Notes: a model not told the origin generated them from the letters alone. A stretch of DNA of 64,000 bases from Prevotella sp. UBA2742 (GCA_002353485.1 DEJS01000022.1:75448-139447); one strand, 5' to 3'. Shown: positions 16,501-23,782, counted from the first letter of the stretch. Program-made: numbers and translations.

Positions 16501-17062
16501 CCTTGTTGATGTCTGAAAAGCCGGCCCTCTTTACCACGTCACTGCTCAGCTGGTAGATGCCGGTCTGGGGGATGCTGATTTTCACCCACTTTCCTGTAGC
16601 CAATACCGAGTGCGCGGCGTAACGTTCTGACGAAGCGTCTTCAGCCCGGCGCGAGCGTCTGGTCTGAGGCTTGGCATGGCTGTCCACCTCGAGCATGAAG
16701 CTTACCAGCTTCTGGTACTGTCCGTCGCGAACGACCAAGGGTACAAACGATACGACCAGCTCTGCCTGCTTACGGTTGACGCTGATGGTCTGGTTCACCG
16801 TGGGCATAGCGCCTAAGGGCTGGCTGCAGACGGCCTGACAGCGCTGCACGTCGGCAGCACTCATGGTGATAAACTCCGGATAGGCTATGCGGACGCTGTA
16901 CGTAGAGTCCTGATAGCCCGCGTTCAGAGGCAGCCGGTACGTGAAGACGGGCAACAACGAGTCTATCCTGACCTCATCTGCTGTCAGGTTGAAAAACCGC
17001 TGTCCGCTGGCGGTCAGCATCGTCAACAGTCCTATGACTATCGTCAATAGCCGGCGCATCAC
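13529..17062 (-). CDS. porU: Type IX secretion sortase PorU
   Basis: A 1,177-residue gingipain-like (C25) cysteine protease acting as the type IX sortase: it removes the C-terminal domain of cargo and attaches the cargo to a surface anchor. There is a signal peptide (1-20), a propeptide-like N-terminal region, and a C25 catalytic domain at about 430-800. The candidate dyad is His681 (NYSGHGRADAM) and Cys713 (WVTCSCDIMPFDG), with YLLLMGDGAWDN upstream. The C-terminus (about 1090-1177: FDLSGRHLW ... GVYLYRVRISS) is itself a CTD-like fold, as in other PorU proteins. The gene overlaps nothing and is followed by porV after five bases. Surface location is inferred from the family. Confidence 0.93.
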   Translation of the reverse strand: MMRRLLTIVIGLLTMLTASGQRFFNLTADEVRIDSLLPVFTYRLPLNAGYQDSTYSVRIAYPEFITMSAADVQRCQAVCSQPLGAMPTVNQTISVNRKQAELVVSFVPLVVRDGQYQKLVSFMLEVDSHAKPQTRRSRRAEDASSERYAAHSVLATGKWVKISIPQTGIYQLSSDVVKRAGFSDINKVKLYGYGGALQPEQLTADYLSATDDLQEVPTCIVGGRRLFYGIGPVTWTAGNRRIRNPYSSYGYYFLTESDEEPFTIDEASFRERYYPLADDYNTLYENENYAWYHGGRNLYDGTVLTTGSKTYSVASTPDATTGSMTLVVSGAGASTVTVSLNGQELGQLSIPSNGQYESMRTAERTYSGLDNLQSQNEVTLTVQTTSGSVRLDYISIHADQPRPAPDLINDAFGEPEVVYGIMNQDHHADEAADMVIIIPTSQKLLVQAQRLKKLHEEKDGLRVHIVPADELFNEFSSGTPDANAYRRYLKMLYDRAETSADMPSYLLLMGDGAWDNRMLCNDWKGCSPDDFLLCYESENSYSATDCYVTDDYFCLLDDDEGGNMLTAQADVAVGRISARTADEAAVVVDKIISYVDNTNAGVWQNVMCFMGDDGNQNAHMTDADNAASLVEQLNPAFQVKRVMWDAYTRETSSTGNSYPDVTRLIRQQMQQGALVMNYSGHGRADAMSHEYVLRLTDFQNTSSRLPLWVTCSCDIMPFDGQEENIGETAMFNGKGGSIAFFGTTRTVYQSYNRLMNLAFTRHMLSTDEKGLLPLGEAVRRAKNELIEAGTDRSQNKLQYTLLGDPALRLAAPTRKMKVDAINNTSVADGHTLTLQAGSTATVTGHVLTADGETDTGFEGMVTAVVRDALEQVVCKLNDPSEADQPFVYYDRPNIIFNGSDQVKQGQFSFTFAVPKDISYSELTGLINLYAVSTDKSVEASGTLGQIAFGSGEGNPQNETGPTIYCYLNSSSFTNGGSVNPTPYFVAKLNDEDGINATGSGIGHDLQLVIDGDMDKTYSLNQYFQYDFGSYTSGSVGFSIPELSYGEHKLQFRAWDVLNNSSTAELSFNVVKGLEPRFFDVECTQNPASTTTSFRILHDRTGSTMDVVLDVFDLSGRHLWSRAESGVSLSDSYTMDWDLTVDGGRHLQTGVYLYRVRISSDGSTYASKAKKLIILTYK

Positions 17063-17115
17063 TAATATTCTCTCTAATACGCTAATCCTGGTGGTTACTA
17101 TCTAAGCGCTAATCG

Positions 17116-17733
17116 TTATTTGCAATTAAACTCCAATATCTTTCTGTCTTCTATCCATCCTTCCAGATGGTCATCAATATGTACGGGCCCCACACCCACG
17201 GGAGTTCCCGTAAACAGCAGGTCGCCCGTCTTCAGCGTGAAGAACTGCGAGATGTAGGCTATCAGCTCGTCAATGCTGTAGAGCATGTCGCTGGCACAGC
17301 CTTCCTGCACCGTCTTGCCGTTGATGTCGAGGTGGAAGTGCAGGGCCTGCACGTCGAGGAACTTCTCTTTCTCCACCCACTGCCCGATGGCTGCCGAACC
17401 GTCGAAGCCCTTGCATATCTCCCAGGGCAGTCCTTTCTGACGGGCTTCGCGCTGCCAGTCACGGGCCGTGAAGTCGATGCCCACGGTGACGGCGTCGTAG
17501 TAGCGATGGGCAAAGCGCTCAGGGATGCTCTTACCCAGACGGCATATCCTCACGACCAGCTCGGTCTCGTAGTCCACCTGTTCCGACCAGTCGGGCACAA
17601 AGAAAGGCTTGCCATCCTTCAGCAGCGACGAGTCGGCCTTCGTGAATATCACGGGACGCTCTGGTTTATATAACGCACCATCCAACTCTTTATTGTGCTG
17701 GATATAATTCATTCCTACCGCAAAAATCTTCAT
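17116..17733 (-). CDS. Fumarylacetoacetate hydrolase (FAH) family protein
   Basis: A compact 205-residue FAH-fold protein. Family members are metal-dependent hydrolases or decarboxylases of beta-diketo and oxo acids such as acylpyruvates. Visible features are the start FAVGMNYIQHNKEL, the metal-binding motif DYETELVVRI near residues 54-63, GIDFTARDWQ, and the active-site loop KTGDLLFTGTP. The size matches single-domain YcgM-like acylpyruvase proteins, but the substrate cannot be told. It precedes porU by 53 bases and probably heads the run, though I see only a partial promoter (TAATTTTG at 17763-17770). Confidence 0.85.
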   Translation of the reverse strand: MKIFAVGMNYIQHNKELDGALYKPERPVIFTKADSSLLKDGKPFFVPDWSEQVDYETELVVRICRLGKSIPERFAHRYYDAVTVGIDFTARDWQREARQKGLPWEICKGFDGSAAIGQWVEKEKFLDVQALHFHLDINGKTVQEGCASDMLYSIDELIAYISQFFTLKTGDLLFTGTPVGVGPVHIDDHLEGWIEDRKILEFNCK

Positions 17734-17864
17734 AACGCTTGTGTTTTAGTTGCTTTTGGCGGCAAAATTACAAAAATTCTCCTAACTCTAAATACAAAAC
17801 TCTGAACTTTTTTCGTAACTTTTCCTTCGGAGGAGTTACTTTGTCTCGGAAAAGCTCAAATAAA

Positions 17865-17896
17865 TTTGGCTTTTCCCTCTACTTTTCGTAACTTTG
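17865..17896 (+). promoter_or_regulatory. Promoter giving a near-leaderless transcript
   Basis: TTTG (17865-17868), 20 bases and TAACTTTG (17889-17896) match the consensus exactly. The start codon at 17904 is only seven bases downstream, so the mRNA would have almost no leader. Confidence 0.75.
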
Positions 17897-17903
17897 CAGC
17901 GCG

Positions 17904-18893
17904 ATGAAGAAAAAAATGCTCTTCCTACTATGTCTCGTCGTGGCATGGCCCGTGGCGGTCAGTGCCCAGCCTTCTTCCGACCCACGCAGCATCCGCCTGA
18001 TGGCGACACCTATTGAGGGGCCCATCGACAGTCTACGGCAGGCGCTTTTGCAGGCTGACTTTACGGAGTGGGGACAGTCTGACGACGGCGAAGACTACTA
18101 CTTCCGCGGACTTCTGTACGGTTTCCGGTGCAAACTCATGGTCAGCATCGCTCCCGAGACTCGCTTCGTCAGCTCTGCCTACGTCACCATAGGTCCATAC
18201 AGCACGGCAAAGATGCTGGAGAAGAACCGCATGTACTTTCTTTACAAGCTACAGAAGGACTATGGCGACTTCGAGGAGCGCGACGGGTCGTGGTTCTACA
18301 TTGACGACTTTGGTAGCATCAAGCTCTCTATTACGCAAAACGAGAACGGTTCGCGCGACATCGGCATACTCTACCTGCCCACAGCACCTTATTATAAAGA
18401 CGCCCTCAGCATGGGGCTGCGCGGCGACGTGCAGGAAGTGGTCACCGAGAATGCTGTATCGGAAGACCAGTTCATGCACTTCAACGGGCACGGACAGATA
18501 GATAACCCAGACCTCGTAGAACGCCACTACGACCGCTTCGGCTATCTAACCCACGCCAAGATGAAGGAACGTGAGGGCTTCAGCACTGTCAACTACGAAT
18601 ACGACGACACTTACCGTCTGGTACGCCGTTCGCTGGTGAACGAGGAGGCTGGCATCAGCTATATCAACGAATACACCTACAACGAACAGGACGAAGTGCT
18701 GACCCAGCAGCAGAAGGTGTACGACAAGAACAAGGAGTGCATCATGACCATCAACATGCGCAACAACTACATGACACGCGACGATACCGGCAACTGGACC
18801 AGCAACTCGCTTAACCTCACCTACTGGGAGAAAGGCAACAAGATGCAGCAGGTCACTGTTCTGCAGAAGCGCACCCTCAGCTATTGGGAATAG
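17904..18893 (+). CDS. Exported protein of unknown function
   Basis: A 329-residue protein with a signal peptide (MKKKMLFLLCLVVAWPVAVSA, cleaved near residue 21). Residues 25-165 form a mixed fold with repeated short strands; residues 195-300 contain YD-like stretches (HYDRFGYLTHAKMKE, NYEYDDTYRLVRRS, EYTYNEQDEVLTQQQ) similar to those in bacterial repeat proteins that form beta hairpins. No enzyme motif is visible. It is followed after 34 bases by the MaoC-like gene, so they may be cotranscribed. A periplasmic or outer-membrane location is inferred only from the signal peptide. Confidence 0.65.
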   Translation: MKKKMLFLLCLVVAWPVAVSAQPSSDPRSIRLMATPIEGPIDSLRQALLQADFTEWGQSDDGEDYYFRGLLYGFRCKLMVSIAPETRFVSSAYVTIGPYSTAKMLEKNRMYFLYKLQKDYGDFEERDGSWFYIDDFGSIKLSITQNENGSRDIGILYLPTAPYYKDALSMGLRGDVQEVVTENAVSEDQFMHFNGHGQIDNPDLVERHYDRFGYLTHAKMKEREGFSTVNYEYDDTYRLVRRSLVNEEAGISYINEYTYNEQDEVLTQQQKVYDKNKECIMTINMRNNYMTRDDTGNWTSNSLNLTYWEKGNKMQQVTVLQKRTLSYWE

Positions 18894-18927
18894 ACATCAC
18901 ACAACGAATAATATACATTAAGTAATC

Positions 18928-19392
18928 ATGGCAAAGTTAATCATCAACTCATACGACGAGTTTGCAGCCCACTTGGGCGAAGAGTTAGGAAAGTCGGAGT
19001 GGCTCCAGGTCGACCAAGAGCGCATCAACCTGTTTGCCGACGCCACGCTGGACCATCAGTGGATACACGTCGACGTAGAGCGTGCCCGCAAGGAAAGCCC
19101 CTATAAGTCGACCATTGCCCACGGCTACCTGACGCTGTCGCTGCTGCCCCACATGTGGGAGCAGATTATCCAGGTAAACAACATCAAGATGCTCGTCAAC
19201 TACGGCATGAACGACATGCGTTTCGGCCAGCCCGTACTCACCGGCAGCCGGGTACGCTTAGTCACCAAACTGCACAACATACAGAACCTGCGTGGCATCT
19301 GCAAGGCCGAAATCAAGTTCCATATAGAGATAGAGGGCCAGCGCAAGCCCGCCCTGGAGGGTATCGCTGCCTTCCTGTACTACTTTGAATAG
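18928..19392 (+). CDS. MaoC-like (R)-specific enoyl hydratase
   Basis: A 154-residue single hot-dog-fold protein of the MaoC family. The catalytic signature is clear: Asp and His in DATLDHQWIHVD (about 38-49), followed by IAHGYLTLSLLP with the conserved Ser. Family members hydrate trans-enoyl thioesters to R-3-hydroxyacyl-CoA, or act on other acyl thioesters. The substrate is unknown; no fatty-acid or polyester genes adjoin it. It shares a transcript direction with the exported protein upstream and ends before a strong bidirectional terminator. Confidence 0.88.
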   Translation: MAKLIINSYDEFAAHLGEELGKSEWLQVDQERINLFADATLDHQWIHVDVERARKESPYKSTIAHGYLTLSLLPHMWEQIIQVNNIKMLVNYGMNDMRFGQPVLTGSRVRLVTKLHNIQNLRGICKAEIKFHIEIEGQRKPALEGIAAFLYYFE

Positions 19393-19419
19393 AACCTGTC
19401 TCCAACCATAGGGTACAGA

Positions 19420-19450
19420 AAAACGAGGACGCATGCGCCCTCGCTTTTCT
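19420..19450. terminator. Bidirectional terminator
   Basis: CGAGG (19424-19428) pairs with CCTCG (19439-19443), extended by a self-complementary CGCATGCG core, with A residues on the left and TTTTCTTT on the right. It serves the hydratase gene and the converging gene at 19471. Confidence 0.7.
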
Positions 19451-19470
19451 TTATTTCGATACAATCGGTA

Positions 19471-20973
19471 TTACTTCACCACAACCTTGCGGCCGCCGAC
19501 GATGTTGATGCCCTTCTGCGGAGCCACGAGCCGCTGCCCACGGAGGTTGTAGACGGGAGTGTCTCGGGTGGCATCACTGTTCAGTTCGTCGATGCCCGCC
19601 GTGTCGTCCCAGCTAAGGCCATAAATCCTAAGCACGTCGCTGCCCGCTGCCGATGCCCTTCCGGGAGCCGAGCCTGTAAAGATGCTGGCATAGACGAAAA
19701 CATAGGTAGGCTCAGTGACATTATAGGGGAACTTGGCCTCCGCCCTGCCTGTCAGCATCAGCTCGTTAGGCTCGTTGCTGCCCACCTTCACCTTGATTAT
19801 CATGCTGCCTGCGGTCTGGGCATTCACCTTGACGGTGCCCTTGCCTGCCGCCACCTTGAAGACGATGCCAGTAAAGTGGTTCTTAAAGTCCTCGCCGAAG
19901 ATGTCCTTACCCTCGATGGCGCTGTCGTCCGTAGGTTTCGTAATCTCGATGCAGCCCTCTACGGCATTGTAGCCGCCACCGCCGCTAGCAATGTTGTAGT
20001 AGACATTGCCCACCACGTTGCCGTTCAGGTTGGTATTACCGTCTATGCTGCCGCCATTGCCGAAGTCCTGCTTGCCCGTCTCCGAGGCAGTAATATCCGT
20101 AGACGGAGGCGTGGCCGGAGTAGTGGACGAACCTTCCCACTCCATGGTGTAGACAGTAGCCTTTCCATCACAAGTAATAGTTACTTTCGTAATATTGCCA
20201 TTGTTATCTGTCTCATAAGAATAGTTATAAACGGAAACTTTTCCTGATTTACTGTATTCCGCCTGTCCAATAAGCTGTTGTGGAAGTTTACCTATATAAG
20301 GGTAAAATGCTATCATCTCGCAAATATCGTAACTAATATTGAAAGTTGGTGTACTTACACATAATCCAAACAAAGCTCGAACAACTGGCTCTGCTGACAT
20401 CCCATTTTGAGTAAATGACGCACTATACATCTCCGTTTCCGTATTTGTAGATGTGTTTAAGTTGGCATAATAAACAGATGAAGGGCTTCCGTTGTTCCAC
20501 TCAAATTTTGCATATCTATTGTTTGAACTACCGTCGTGGACAACGGTAAATTTTACCAGTTGGTCGGAGGCATCATATTCGAAATATCGAGTTCCCGTCA
20601 GCCCTTCACTTTCCAAGTTCATTGGAGCTGTTGATATTTTGCCGTTAGCAAAATAGAACTCATATTTATTTGTGTTATCGTAAACCATTGAAATAATATC
20701 GTTGTCGTATTTGTAATTGCCGACCCTTGTACGTGTCCCATCATTATAGACGAACTTGATTATTCTTCCTTTATCATCATAGCTCATGTCAGTACGTTCC
20801 AATTTATTGCCATCCTTTTGCCTCGTAATGGCGACAAGCCTCTTTGTTCCCACATTTGGCTCAGGCATGGATGTATTGACAGTATTACCAACTGGTTTGT
20901 ACTCTGCCCAACCTGACAATGGGAAAGCAATTTCAAGCCCAATTAATAATACGAAAAGTAATGTTTGTTTCAT
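19471..20973 (-). CDS. Secreted protein with low-GC N-terminal half and high-GC sorting-like C-terminal half
   Basis: A 500-residue exported protein. Signal peptide 1-23; residues about 40-270 contain YD-like beta-hairpin motifs (DMSYDDKGRIIKFVYNDG, NYKYDNDIISMVYDNTNKYEFYF) similar to Bacteroidetes DUF4595-type proteins; a Thr/Pro/Ser linker at about 280-295; then a beta-rich domain (about 310-455) and a Prevotella-type tail (VYNLRGQRLV ... GGRKVVVK) suggesting type IX export. GC content switches from about 32% to about 60% at position 20160, near residue 271, so the two halves appear to have different origins. Function is unknown. Confidence 0.7.
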   Translation of the reverse strand: MKQTLLFVLLIGLEIAFPLSGWAEYKPVGNTVNTSMPEPNVGTKRLVAITRQKDGNKLERTDMSYDDKGRIIKFVYNDGTRTRVGNYKYDNDIISMVYDNTNKYEFYFANGKISTAPMNLESEGLTGTRYFEYDASDQLVKFTVVHDGSSNNRYAKFEWNNGSPSSVYYANLNTSTNTETEMYSASFTQNGMSAEPVVRALFGLCVSTPTFNISYDICEMIAFYPYIGKLPQQLIGQAEYSKSGKVSVYNYSYETDNNGNITKVTITCDGKATVYTMEWEGSSTTPATPPSTDITASETGKQDFGNGGSIDGNTNLNGNVVGNVYYNIASGGGGYNAVEGCIEITKPTDDSAIEGKDIFGEDFKNHFTGIVFKVAAGKGTVKVNAQTAGSMIIKVKVGSNEPNELMLTGRAEAKFPYNVTEPTYVFVYASIFTGSAPGRASAAGSDVLRIYGLSWDDTAGIDELNSDATRDTPVYNLRGQRLVAPQKGINIVGGRKVVVK

Positions 20974-20974
20974 T

Positions 20975-21076
20975 TCAGTTCTTTAGGTTAAATAGAAAAG
21001 GCGTGTAACCATTCGCAACTTGAATTATCCAAAAGATCATCGAAAGTACGAACGGGAGTGCGACGCACAATTTCAT
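20975..21076 (-). CDS. Possible 33-residue hydrophobic small protein
   Basis: An ATG at 21076 opens a 33-codon ORF (starts MKLCVALPFVLSMIFWII) ending in TGA one base before the ATG of the 500-residue gene. The first 20 residues could form a membrane segment. Close spacing could mean translational coupling. The same bases also read, in another frame, as the end of the interrupted ORF described at 20984-21211, so at most one of the two is likely to be real. Confidence 0.35.
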   Translation of the reverse strand: MKLCVALPFVLSMIFWIIQVANGYTPFLFNLKN

Positions 21077-21211
21077 TGTTAGTAATTAATTTGTTTGTCT
21101 CGTTCCCTCTTGAGAGTGCAGCACCTAGTGCCAGCGTGGAGCTCCCTGAATGTTCATCTTTACTGTCTGGTTCTTATTCCAACATTCTAGTTTTACGGTG
21201 TTTCTTCATTT
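20984..21211 (-). pseudogene. Interrupted small ORF (in-frame stop at codon 12)
   Basis: On the minus strand, ATG at 21211 reads MKKHRKTRMLE then TAA, and the same frame continues open for about 63 codons (with segments SSTLALGAALSRGN and RTPVRTFDDLLDN) to a TAA at 20984-20986. The second part has protein-like composition but no start of its own. It could be a decayed gene, a short leader peptide followed by chance reading, or an RNA element. I do not recognise the sequence. Confidence 0.3.
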
Positions 21212-21222
21212 CTCTTACGCTG

Positions 21223-21253
21223 CAAAGATAAGCATAAATTCCGAAATGCCAAA
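21223..21253 (-). promoter_or_regulatory. Promoter upstream of the chimeric secreted gene
   Basis: On the minus strand TTTG (21250-21253), 19 bases and TATCTTTG (21223-21230) match the consensus. The transcript would carry a leader of about 240 bases before the start at 20973, including the small ORFs. Confidence 0.7.
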
Positions 21254-21333
21254 GAAGACGGATAGTTTTTTGTGAGAGCGGGTTTGATAGGCGACCACTG
21301 CATCCGAGGCTTTTACAGTTGTTAACAGTAGTA

Positions 21334-21365
21334 TTTGGAGGGTAGCCGAATTTTTTGTATATTTG
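21334..21365 (+). promoter_or_regulatory. Orphan promoter
   Basis: TTTG (21334-21337), 20 bases and TATATTTG (21358-21365) match the consensus exactly on the plus strand, but no plus-strand gene follows. The next gene (21704-22513) is on the other strand. The transcript would run into the inverted repeat at 21428-21526. Confidence 0.6.
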
Positions 21366-21427
21366 TAGTATCTTAAATTAAATTCCCCCTTTCCACGCGG
21401 TTTGTGCTTATTTTCAGGGTTTGCAGT

Positions 21428-21526
21428 GAATAGTACTTTGCACTGCATTCAATAATACTTTGTCCTCCAGAGAACGGTTGAATGTATAGTGCAGTTAAGC
21501 ATTGAATGGAATGCAAAGTACTATTC
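21428..21526. repeat. Imperfect 23-base inverted repeat
   Basis: Arms at 21428-21450 and 21504-21526 are complementary at 21 of 23 positions (shared core GAATAGTACTTTGCA). A further related copy (TTTGCAGTGCAAAAGACTATTC-like) follows to 21556. The loop is about 53 bases. It may fold as a long stem in an RNA from the orphan promoter. Confidence 0.65.
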
Positions 21527-21703
21527 TTTGCAGTGCAAAAGACTATTCTTTGCAGCCAAAACAACTGCTGGATGCGCGCCAGGGCTGCGGAGACTGAGTG
21601 TCAGTCCTTAATTTGGTGAACGTAGGTTAAACTTACGTAAACTTCCATAAATAGGGTCTTGACAAAATAAGTAAGGAATCTGTATCTGCGAGGGGTGTTC
21701 CGT

Positions 21704-22513
21704 CTATTTGTTACGCTGGCGGACGGCCTCGAAGAGGAGGATGGCGGCGCTGACGGAGACGTTGAGCGAGTCGAGCCGGCCCAGCATGGGAATACGGATG
21801 TGGGCGTCGGCGGCCTGACGCCATGTATCGGTCAGTCCGGTCGACTCGGTACCCATGACGATGGCCGTGCCACAGCGCATGTCGGTGTCGTAATACAGGT
21901 GCGAGTCCTGCAGCTGGGCCGTCAGGATGCGCACGCCACGCGACTTGAGGAACGCGATGCACTCGTCGGTGGGACAAGCTACGCAGGGGACGGTGAAGAT
22001 GGCGCCGATGGAAGAGCGTATGAGGTTAGGATTATACAGGTCGGTCAGCGGGTCGCACACGATGACGGCATCGGCCTGTGCGGCATCAGCCGAGCGCAGC
22101 ACGGCACCCAGATTGCCCGGTTTCTCCACGCTTTCCAGCACGATGTATAGCGGGTTCTCCTTCCGGGGCAGGTCGGCCAGCCGGAGCTGTCGTGCACGTA
22201 CCACGGCCAACAGGCCCTCGGTGGTGCCACGGTAGGCTATCTTTTCGTAGACAGCGGGCGATACGGTGTAGGAGGCGAGGTCTGAAGCGTGTTGCGTAAA
22301 GAACCGTCTGCCATCGTCGGAAAGCAGGTCAGGGCAGAAGTAGAGACTGTCTATCTGGTAGCCTGCCTCCAGGCAGTGCATCGCCTCGCGCTGTCCTTCC
22401 ACGACAAAAAGGCCCGTCCGGCGACGCTCCGATGACTTCTGCTGCAGCAGCACCAACTGCTTGACGCGGGGGTTCTGCAGACTCGTTATTTGTTGCGGCT
22501 CGATGGATTTCAT
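21704..22513 (-). CDS. TrmH/SpoU-family RNA 2'-O-methyltransferase
   Basis: A 269-residue SPOUT-class methyltransferase that would transfer a methyl group from SAM to a ribose 2'-OH in rRNA or tRNA. The N-terminal substrate-binding domain (about 1-105) has the GLFVVEGQREAM phrase. The knotted C-terminal domain has motif 1 EKPGNLGAVLRSADA, NPNLIRSSIGAIF, motif 2 IVMGTESTGL and motif 3 RIPMLGRLDSLNVSVSAAI. Length is typical for RlmB/TsnR-like proteins; the target nucleotide is unknown. A TACCTTTG box at 22518-22525 lies only four bases before the ATG, so the mRNA may be nearly leaderless. Confidence 0.9.
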   Translation of the reverse strand: MKSIEPQQITSLQNPRVKQLVLLQQKSSERRRTGLFVVEGQREAMHCLEAGYQIDSLYFCPDLLSDDGRRFFTQHASDLASYTVSPAVYEKIAYRGTTEGLLAVVRARQLRLADLPRKENPLYIVLESVEKPGNLGAVLRSADAAQADAVIVCDPLTDLYNPNLIRSSIGAIFTVPCVACPTDECIAFLKSRGVRILTAQLQDSHLYYDTDMRCGTAIVMGTESTGLTDTWRQAADAHIRIPMLGRLDSLNVSVSAAILLFEAVRQRNK

Positions 22514-22567
22514 GCGGCAAAGGTACTAATTATTTTTGTGAATAAAAAGACGGCGTGCCTTTTTTTG

Positions 22568-23782
22568 CTATTTGTCCCGGCTGACAAGCGACAGACGGAT
22601 GCCGAACTGGAAGGTCCACGCGGTGGGGTGAGCCTTGAAGTAGTTCTGCACCTTGCTGCCGTTGTCCATATAATAGCGCGCCCCGGGCTCCAGATAGACA
22701 CCCAACTGGGGCAGGATATCGTACTGAACACCTACGGCACCGCCCAGCGACCACTGCAAGCGGTCGCGAAGCGACTGCGTCTCAACGCCTTCGGTGACCG
22801 ACCGGCTCTTGATGTTCCAGTCGGCCTCAATACCTGCCGTGGCGTAAGCCTTCCAACGTCTACCCTTAACGATGTAGTACTGCAGACTGAGCGGTATGCC
22901 CAGGTAGTGCAGCGTCTGGTCGGTATGGATGCTGGTCTGCTGCATGATGCTGGTGAAATCAGAGCTCAGTCGTGTATATACCAGCCCGGACGAAAGCGTC
23001 AGTCGCGGGCTCAGCGGATAGCCCAGCGTCAGTCCTACAGCAATGGGATGGCTGTGATGCTGGCGCTCCTCATGGCCTACCAGCCAGACAGACTCGTCGG
23101 CATTAGCCCTGTGCGAAGACGGCTGTGACGCTGTGGTATAGCGACGCTCCATCTCGGCACTCATCTGTATGCCATTGCTGTGTGTGTAGGCCATCAGTCC
23201 GCTGTTGGCATGCAGGCTTAGCGTGACGTCCCGGTGCTTCTCCCGTCTGCCGTCATGGGAGGCCAGCAGACTGACATCCTGCCCCTGACGCGTAGAAGTC
23301 TGAGGATGGTACGAAGACTGCAGCCTGACAGGCTGACCGGCAGACTGCGGCTGATGTGGCTGCAGCTCTCTGTCGGGATCTTCGCTGTGTGACGGCTCTT
23401 GCTGACGATATGGCTCTGCAGCAGGCTGCCGGTACGGCGCCACCGCCGGCCGGCGGTGATGGTGCTGCGCCGTGAGCGGTACAACACCTTCATCCGGTTG
23501 CATGGATGTGTACAGAGTACGGCTCTGGAGCCCGCCTGCCAACGGCCGTTGATGCTCGGCCTGCCGAGTAATATGCCGGTCAGGCCACAGCCACCAGCCA
23601 GCCCCCATAAGCAGGGCCACCATGGCTGCGACGCCCGCCCATCGCCATATCAGGGGTCTGTGCGACGCTACCCGCTGCCGAGGCAATGTCGTCTCTATGC
23701 GCGTCCACAGCTTTTCAGGGATGTCTGCCTCGTAGTCAGCCATCCTGTCGCGCAGCTTCCATGTCCAGTCTTGTTGCTTCAT
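22568..23782 (-). CDS. Anti-sigma-like membrane protein fused to an outer-membrane-type beta-barrel domain
   Basis: A 404-residue protein with a cytoplasmic N-terminus (1-42), one transmembrane segment (about 44-66, LIWRWAGVAAMVALLMGAGWWLW), a His/Gln/Pro-rich periplasmic linker (about 90-170) and a C-terminal region (about 205-400) of alternating strands resembling the outer-membrane beta-barrel (PorT/OMP_b-brl) family. It overlaps the ECF sigma gene by four bases (ATGA), so it is probably the cognate anti-sigma factor. Joining an inner-membrane segment to a barrel-like domain in one chain is odd, though this architecture recurs in Bacteroidetes sigma loci. The function is inferred from position. 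Confidence 0.7.
   Translation of the reverse strand: MKQQDWTWKLRDRMADYEADIPEKLWTRIETTLPRQRVASHRPLIWRWAGVAAMVALLMGAGWWLWPDRHITRQAEHQRPLAGGLQSRTLYTSMQPDEGVVPLTAQHHHRRPAVAPYRQPAAEPYRQQEPSHSEDPDRELQPHQPQSAGQPVRLQSSYHPQTSTRQGQDVSLLASHDGRREKHRDVTLSLHANSGLMAYTHSNGIQMSAEMERRYTTASQPSSHRANADESVWLVGHEERQHHSHPIAVGLTLGYPLSPRLTLSSGLVYTRLSSDFTSIMQQTSIHTDQTLHYLGIPLSLQYYIVKGRRWKAYATAGIEADWNIKSRSVTEGVETQSLRDRLQWSLGGAVGVQYDILPQLGVYLEPGARYYMDNGSKVQNYFKAHPTAWTFQFGIRLSLVSRDK

Larger units (their letters stand above)
20974..21703. other. 730-base intergenic region with divergent promoters, small ORFs and an inverted repeat
   Basis: Holds a minus-strand promoter (21223-21253) leading through short ORFs to the chimeric secreted gene, a plus-strand promoter (21334-21365) with no gene after it, and a pair of 23-base inverted arms (21428-21450, 21504-21526). 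The stretch 21560-21703 shows only a small GACTGA-GTG-TCAGTC hairpin and no gene. Confidence 0.65.

Noticed and set aside
17763..17770. A promoter for the FAH-porU-porV-ispF run
   Set aside because: The TAATTTTG box is present but the nearest TTTG on that strand is 24 bases away, outside the usual 19-21; left as a partial match only.
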